From positions 1 through 64,000 of the forward strand of contig NZ_FSRQ01000004.1 in the NCBI RefSeq assembly GCF_900143185.1: a stretch of DNA of 64,000 nucleotides. The letters are read 5' to 3'. Source of the stretch: Chryseobacterium scophthalmum. Its GTDB lineage: Bacteria > Bacteroidota > Bacteroidia > Flavobacteriales > Weeksellaceae. Each line of letters begins with the position of its first letter. The stretch's first letter is position 1. The notes beneath the pieces are model-generated. The model was not told where the DNA came from, searched no databases, and worked only from the letters and a program-made list of their open reading frames with translations. Positions 59,849-64,000 of this stretch are shown here, piece after piece. The translations under genes were made by a program, and so were the position numbers.

Positions 59849-60799
59849 ATGAAAAAACTTTACTTTATTTTTGCCGTTTTTATTTTGTTGACTTCCTGTG
59901 TTTCAAAGAAAAATCAGGTTATAAAACAGAATATTTTGACTTTGAGAGACAGCTATTGTAAGGCGCCTTTCAAGTATAATTATGAAAATAAATTACCTTC
60001 TTATAATTCAGATTCTATCATTGCAGCGAATCAACAACTGAAAAGTACTTTTTCTGATCAGAGTATTTTGGTTTTAAATGCCTTGGATAATTTAGATGAA
60101 GTGAATGAAATTGTAAAACTGAAGAAAGATTCATCATTAAATTCTCAGGTAAAAGTTTTGCAATTAAAGATGAAAATCAACAGCAAAATTACAATTGCAC
60201 TTACTGAATTGGATGCTGTTGCTGCAGAATTCGATTGTGAAGGAGAACGTGTTGCGCAAATTGGAAATTATGTTGATAATCTAAACGATTCCCGGAATAA
60301 TAAACTCATTTTATACTCAATTGCAGCAGGAGCTGTCGCCTCAATTGCAGGCGGAATTGTAAAAGATGAGGGTTGGAGCAGTGCAATAGATATTTCCGGA
60401 GGTGCTTTGGGAGCCGGCTTTGGTTTGGCAACCTTAAATCCGAAAGGTAAAAAAGTTGAATTTATACATCAAAGAAATTTATTGCGAGATATCTGGAACG
60501 AAAGACTGGAATCTCCCAATTTTCCACCTTTTATTTGGTATATGTACACCGAAAAAAGATTTTCAAACAAAGAACAGCATTCTATTATTTCAAGCATGAA
60601 ACAACGATGGCTGCATTATCAGTTTGATGATGATCAGAATAAAGCCGATCAGTCGGTTATTTTCAAAGATGGAGGTCTTTACAGAGCAGATGATCTTCAC
60701 AATCGTGCAGCGATGCTTAATCAGATGCAGTCGGCAACCCGAACAATTAATCAGATTATTAATTATCTGTTGTTAGATTTAGATAAATTGATTTTATAA
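59849..60799 (+). CDS. Lipoprotein of unknown function
   Basis: 316 residues from ATG 59849, giving a clean lipoprotein signal MKKLYFIFAVFILLTSCVSK (lipobox LTSC). The rest is helical, with a Gly/Ala-rich hydrophobic stretch (about 168-215, LYSIAAGAVASIAGGIVKDEG ... ISGGALGAGFGLATLN) that may insert in or touch a membrane. No enzymatic motif. Stands alone. Confidence 0.75.
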   Translation: MKKLYFIFAVFILLTSCVSKKNQVIKQNILTLRDSYCKAPFKYNYENKLPSYNSDSIIAANQQLKSTFSDQSILVLNALDNLDEVNEIVKLKKDSSLNSQVKVLQLKMKINSKITIALTELDAVAAEFDCEGERVAQIGNYVDNLNDSRNNKLILYSIAAGAVASIAGGIVKDEGWSSAIDISGGALGAGFGLATLNPKGKKVEFIHQRNLLRDIWNERLESPNFPPFIWYMYTEKRFSNKEQHSIISSMKQRWLHYQFDDDQNKADQSVIFKDGGLYRADDLHNRAAMLNQMQSATRTINQIINYLLLDLDKLIL

Positions 60800-60852
60800 T
60801 TTTGAATAGTAAATATTTGAATGTCTAAATTTGCTTTAATCTACTTTAAAGA

Positions 60853-61425
60853 ATGTCGGAATTAAAAAAAATCAGAGAGAGGCAAAATCTTACTCAGGAA
60901 GAATTAGCTGAAAAGTCAGGAATTTCGGTAAGAACAATTCAACGGATTGAGGCGGGTACAATTCCGAAAGGTTATACACTAAAAACGTTGGCTACAAGTC
61001 TTGATGTTTCTGAAAAAGATTTATTGATTTCTGAGACGATAAAAGAAGAAATTGCAGTTGATGAAATTATTATTGTAACAGAAAATAGCGATGCTTTTAA
61101 CTCCGGTTTAATCAAAATGATTAATCTTTCCACACTTCCAGTAGCATGGCTTCCGATTGCTAATTTTTTGCCGCCATTATTGATTATGCTTTTCACAAAA
61201 AATAAATCTCAAATTGTAAAACAAATCATTTCACTTCAAATATTTTTAGCTATTATTTCGCCTATTATTTTTATGTTGATTGCATTATTAAAGCTAGGTT
61301 CAGAATCTGTTATGATCACAATGATTTTCTTGGTATTGGCAAATGTTTACATTATTTTGAGAAACACTTACGAAATTGATAAGAGACAAAATCTCTATTA
61401 TAAATTGAATTTCAATATTATATAA
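60853..61425 (+). CDS. XRE-type regulator with C-terminal membrane helices
   Basis: 190 residues. HTH_3 domain at 1-60 (LKKIRERQNLTQEELAEKSGISVRTIQRIEAGTIPKGYTLKTLA), then about 40 linker residues and two or three hydrophobic helices (about 93-112, 122-142, 150-168). Membrane-tethered HTH proteins of this layout are common in Flavobacteriia; the target is unknown. Confidence 0.85.
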   Translation: MSELKKIRERQNLTQEELAEKSGISVRTIQRIEAGTIPKGYTLKTLATSLDVSEKDLLISETIKEEIAVDEIIIVTENSDAFNSGLIKMINLSTLPVAWLPIANFLPPLLIMLFTKNKSQIVKQIISLQIFLAIISPIIFMLIALLKLGSESVMITMIFLVLANVYIILRNTYEIDKRQNLYYKLNFNII

Positions 61426-61511
61426 ACATGACAGATGAATGTCGGGTTTTTGTCGGGTTCTTTTTTTGACTTACAATCAATTAATTCTGAATCTTTGTCA
61501 AAAATTAATCA

Positions 61512-62000
61512 ATGACAAAAAAACTTAACATCAGTATTTTTATTCTCTTCTTTTTCTTCGGAAACTTCAATGCTCAAATCGATAAAAATTCACCATTATT
61601 TTTAGAATTAAAAAAACAGGACAGTCTTTTTTTTGAACGTGGTTTTAATAATTGTGACATCGCATATCTTGAAAAATCAGTAGATGAAAATCTGAAATTT
61701 TATCACGATAGAGGTGGTTTTCAGGATAAGAAATTATTTCTCGAAAGAACGAAACAGAATATCTGTTCAAACCCAGCTCAAAAACCAATTCGTAAAGTCA
61801 TTGAAAGTAGTTTGGAAGTTTTTCCATTATACAATAACGGTGAATTGTACGGCGCAATACAAACCGGAGAGCATCAGTTTTATATTCGTGAAAAAAACAA
61901 ACAGGATGTTTTAGGGGGGAAAGCAAAATTTACCTCAGTCTGGATTAAGAAAAACGGCAACTGGGTTTTGAGTGACGTTCTAAGTTATGATCATCAATAA
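61512..62000 (+). CDS. Secreted NTF2-like (DUF4440) protein
   Basis: 162 residues with signal peptide MTKKLNISIFILFFFFGNFNAQ. The mature part has the cystatin-like NTF2 pattern: ELKKQDSLFFERGFNNCDIAYLEKSVDENLKFYHDRGGFQDKKLF in parts, and FTSVWIKKNGNWVLSDVLSYDHQ at the end, the usual DUF4440/SnoaL closing strand. Probably periplasmic; ligand or activity unknown. Confidence 0.82.
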   Translation: MTKKLNISIFILFFFFGNFNAQIDKNSPLFLELKKQDSLFFERGFNNCDIAYLEKSVDENLKFYHDRGGFQDKKLFLERTKQNICSNPAQKPIRKVIESSLEVFPLYNNGELYGAIQTGEHQFYIREKNKQDVLGGKAKFTSVWIKKNGNWVLSDVLSYDHQ

Positions 62001-62062
62001 CCGTTTTATTTAGCAAAAATTAAATTCAATAGTTTTCATCAAATTAATTGCAATTAATAATC

Positions 62063-62106
62063 TAATTGTAATTAATTTTGTTACAATTAAAATATTTGTA
62101 TCTTTG
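62063..62106 (+). promoter_or_regulatory. Rrf2 gene promoter with operator
   Basis: TAATTGTAA-TTAATTTTG-TTACAATTA (62063-62089) is a perfect 9-9-9 inverted repeat. It overlaps the -33 TTG (62078-62080), which is followed after 18 bases by TATCTTTG (62099-62106). The same half-sites precede the next gene at 62543-62566, pointing to autoregulation plus control of that gene. Confidence 0.8.
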
Positions 62107-62116
62107 CAGAGTAATT

Positions 62117-62527
62117 ATGAATAATACAAGATTTGCTACGGCGATACATATCATGACTTTGTTGTCAAAATTTCCTCAGGAGTGGCTTACTTCTGATTGG
62201 CTTGCCGGAAGTATTAATGTAAATCCTGTAATTGTTCGTAAAGAGATTGGTGTTTTAAAAGAAGCCGGTTTGATTATTAGCCGAAAAGGGAAAGAAGGAG
62301 GAAGTCAGTTAGCAAAAAACGCTTCTGACATTAGTATTTCTGAAATTTATTCAGCGGTGAAAAATTCAGAAGTTTTAGGTAAAAAAAATAACGATCCTAA
62401 TCCGGCTTGTCCTGTAGGGAAAAATATCAATACTCATCTAGGACAACTTTTTACAGAAACAGATTTGATGGTCTGTCAGTTTTTAGGAAATAAGTCTTTA
62501 AAAGAATTTACCGAACAATTCGAGTAA
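62117..62527 (+). CDS. Rrf2-family transcriptional regulator
   Basis: 136 residues from ATG 62117; a 13-residue upstream extension overlaps the promoter and is rejected. Rrf2 winged helix: NNTRFATAIHIMTLLSKFPQEWLTSDWLAGSINVNPVIVRKEIGVLKEAGLIISRKGKEGGSQLA read in parts. Only one Cys lies in the usual cluster region (NPACPVG; another at MVCQF), so an Fe-S cluster of three Cys is not supported. Resembles the YwnA-type, which pairs with NmrA-like oxidoreductases, exactly as here. Confidence 0.9.
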   Translation: MNNTRFATAIHIMTLLSKFPQEWLTSDWLAGSINVNPVIVRKEIGVLKEAGLIISRKGKEGGSQLAKNASDISISEIYSAVKNSEVLGKKNNDPNPACPVGKNINTHLGQLFTETDLMVCQFLGNKSLKEFTEQFE

Positions 62528-62542
62528 AATTTTTTGACTTAA

Positions 62543-62566
62543 AATGTAACAAAATTTATTACAATT
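62543..62566 (+). promoter_or_regulatory. Second Rrf2 operator
   Basis: AATGTAA-CAAAATTTA-TTACAATT: same half-site and 9-base spacer as the operator at 62063, one mismatch. It lies about 20 bases before the oxidoreductase start. Confidence 0.72.
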
Positions 62567-62584
62567 AATTTAAATAAAAATATT

Positions 62585-63235
62585 ATGAAAAAAGTAGCCG
62601 TAATCGGTGCAACAGGATTTGTGGGAACACAAGTAGTAAAAGAACTTGAAAACAGAGGTTTTGAAGTGAAAGCAATCGTAAGAGATGCATCGAAAGTAAA
62701 TGAAACTGAAAACGTAAAAGCAAAAAGCGTTGATGTAAATAATGTAGACGACTTAGCAGAAGCTTTGAAAGGAAATGATGCTGTAATCAACACCTTTAAT
62801 GCAGGTTGGACGAATCCTAATCTTTACAATGATTTTCTAAACGGTTCAATCAATATCGAAAAAGCAGTTGAAAAATCAGGGGTGAAAAGATTTATTACAG
62901 TTGGTGGAGCAGGAAGCTTATTCATCGACGGAAATCAATTGGTTGACGGACCAGATTTTCCGGCAGATATCAAACCAGGAGCAACTGCGGCAAGAGATTA
63001 TCTAAATAAAATCAAAGAAAATACAACTTTAGATTGGACTTTTTTCAGCCCTGCAATCGAAATGCATCCAGGAACAGCAGGAATCAGAACAGGAAAATAC
63101 AGAACTGCTCTTGAAAATCCTGTATTCAATGAAGAGGGGAGAAGCGTACTTTCTGTAGAAGATGTTGCTGTTGTTTTGGTTGATGAACTGGAAGAAAACA
63201 ATCACATCCGTGAAAGATTCACCGCAGCGTATTAA
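62585..63235 (+). CDS. NAD(P)-binding oxidoreductase, NmrA-like
   Basis: 216-residue atypical short-chain dehydrogenase: MKKVAVIGATGFVGTQVVKELENRG (Rossmann GxxGxxG), ALKGNDAVINTF, GVKRFITVGGAGSLF and TLDWTFFSPAIEM. The YxxxK pair is not conserved in the normal place, typical of NmrA/YwnB-type members. Paired with the Rrf2 regulator 57 bp upstream and sharing its operator. Likely a redox or electrophile response enzyme. Confidence 0.9.
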   Translation: MKKVAVIGATGFVGTQVVKELENRGFEVKAIVRDASKVNETENVKAKSVDVNNVDDLAEALKGNDAVINTFNAGWTNPNLYNDFLNGSINIEKAVEKSGVKRFITVGGAGSLFIDGNQLVDGPDFPADIKPGATAARDYLNKIKENTTLDWTFFSPAIEMHPGTAGIRTGKYRTALENPVFNEEGRSVLSVEDVAVVLVDELEENNHIRERFTAAY

Positions 63236-63242
63236 TTATTTT

Positions 63243-63290
63243 GAGAGTCCCAAAGGGACGACTTAACAAAGCATCGGATAAAATCCGATG
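63243..63290. repeat. Dispersed repeat GAGTCCC..GGGAC, copy 3
   Basis: GAGAGTCCCAAAGGGACGACTT then GCATCGGATAAAATCCGATG. Two hairpins in tandem, as in 33891-33937. Confidence 0.75.
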
Positions 63291-63310
63291 AAAACCGATA
63301 CAATAATTAT

Positions 63311-63350
63311 AAAAGTTTCGGCGGCACCTTTGGTGCCGCCGAAACCTTTT
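63311..63350. terminator. Bidirectional terminator, 14-bp stem
   Basis: GTTTCGGCGGCACC pairs perfectly with GGTGCCGCCGAAAC around TTT, flanked by A- and T-rich ends. Between the convergent oxidoreductase and M23 genes; unusually G+C-rich here. Confidence 0.88.
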
Positions 63351-63366
63351 ATACAAATAAATTATT

Positions 63367-63999
63367 TTATAAACTCATAAACAACTTCGGATTTACCGGA
63401 GCATTGTTTTTGTGTACTTCATAATGCAAATGCGGTCCTGTAGAACGTCCTGAATTCCCTGATTTTGCAATCACTTGCCCAACTTTCACTTTCTCATTGG
63501 TTTTTGCAACCAATTGTGAAAGGTGACCGTAAAGTGTTGCTAATCCGTTTCCGTGAGATACAATCACGCAGTTTCCATAACCGCCTTTTTGTCCTGAGAA
63601 AATTACAGTTCCGGCTGCAGTTGCAACAACATCAGATCCGAAAGGAACGGCAATATCCAAACCTTTGTGAAACTGCATTTGATCAGCTTCTGCAGGAGGA
63701 TTGTTTTTTTCTGTTGCAGCTTTAGAAACAGCTACATTTTTAGCATTTGAAGTTGTTGGAGCGACAGAAGTTGTACTTGCTGTTTTTGGAGTCACCATTA
63801 CTTTTATTTCTCTCTTATTTCCGTAACTGTCGGTTACTTCTATAATTTTTTCTACCGGTTCAGCTTTTACTTCAGGTTTTGGAGTTGCTGCGACAGCGAC
63901 TGGAGCTGAAGTAGGTTTTACCGATGCATACACTGTTTTAAAAGGAATAGGGTTTTTTCTGATTCCGAAATTGGATGAAATATAGCCTTCAGTAGGCAT
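63367..63999 (-). CDS. M23-family peptidase, C-terminal part (runs off the window)
   Basis: At least 210 residues. PTEGYISSNFGIRKNP at the window edge is normally mid-protein in this family, so the true start lies outside. A Pro/Ala/Val/Thr-rich linker follows, then the LytM-type domain: MQFHKGLDIAVPFGSDV (His and Asp zinc ligands), NCVIVSHGNGLATLYGHLS and STGPHLHYEVHKN (HxH). These zinc endopeptidases cut peptidoglycan cross-links or act in cell division and gliding-associated envelope work. Confidence 0.9.
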   Translation of the reverse strand: MPTEGYISSNFGIRKNPIPFKTVYASVKPTSAPVAVAATPKPEVKAEPVEKIIEVTDSYGNKREIKVMVTPKTASTTSVAPTTSNAKNVAVSKAATEKNNPPAEADQMQFHKGLDIAVPFGSDVVATAAGTVIFSGQKGGYGNCVIVSHGNGLATLYGHLSQLVAKTNEKVKVGQVIAKSGNSGRSTGPHLHYEVHKNNAPVNPKLFMSL

Positions 64000-64000
64000 T

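Overview
The window looks like a chromosome segment of a Chryseobacterium-like member of the Flavobacteriia (Bacteroidota). I infer this from the strong A+T bias, promoters of the Bacteroidota -33/-7 type (TTG ... TAnnTTTG), scarce Shine-Dalgarno sites, a CarboxypepD_reg-type secreted protein, and a paired small HTH gene type that I recall from that genus. No database search was possible; gene names rest on motifs read by eye.

Layout. 1-71 is the tail of a 5S rRNA. 655-16570 is housekeeping and secretion: dusB, lrp-deoC, an EEP-family phosphatase, ndh-trmD, a GH25 lysozyme, a surface protein split by an in-frame stop, pfkA-gap, a secreted subtilase, a stefin-like small protein, an extradiol dioxygenase and a YceI protein. 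16772-24413 is a six-gene operon of the MoxR-vWA-beta-propeller ternary class. 24430-25257 holds two short transcription units with strong terminators. 25259-27595 is an array of 15 tRNA or tRNA-like genes mixed with repeated palindromes. 27727-31797 is an RNA-processing and repair operon: YkuK-type RNase H fold, ATP-grasp, DEDDh exonuclease, cyclic-phosphate-type receiver, DinB, RNA ligase and metallophosphoesterase.

31905-39269 is the most unusual part: an SPFH/slipin gene, a Ro60 (TROVE-vWA) gene, and ten tandem RNA units that I read as bacterial Y RNAs. Each has a lower stem, a conserved TGYCGTA-type 5' bulge, an upper stem, and in most units a tRNA-like module. In at least two units the tRNA halves are circularly permuted (T arm and acceptor 3' strand before acceptor 5' strand and D arm). 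A SUKH-domain gene sits inside the Y RNA cluster. The slipin gene, Ro60 and the Y RNA run share one promoter architecture at identical spacing.

39371-48346 holds a small membrane protein, an XRE regulator divergent from an NfeD-like/flotillin pair, and a 1603-residue AAA ATPase. After two small HTH genes and a SulP transporter comes a Ter stress module (51776-57982): HAD, phosphoribosyltransferase, TerD, TelA, an unknown protein, TerD and TerC. 58091-63999 returns to ordinary genes: catalase-related protein, FKBP, lipoprotein, XRE membrane protein, NTF2-like protein, an Rrf2 regulator with its NAD(P)-binding target, and the C-terminal part of an M23 peptidase.

As a working model (inference), 16.8-58.0 kb is a stress and biological-conflict island. 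RNA damage would be met by the repair operon and by Ro60-Y RNA particles, with the tRNA-like array supplying spares or decoys, next to membrane-scaffold (SPFH), MoxR and Ter modules.
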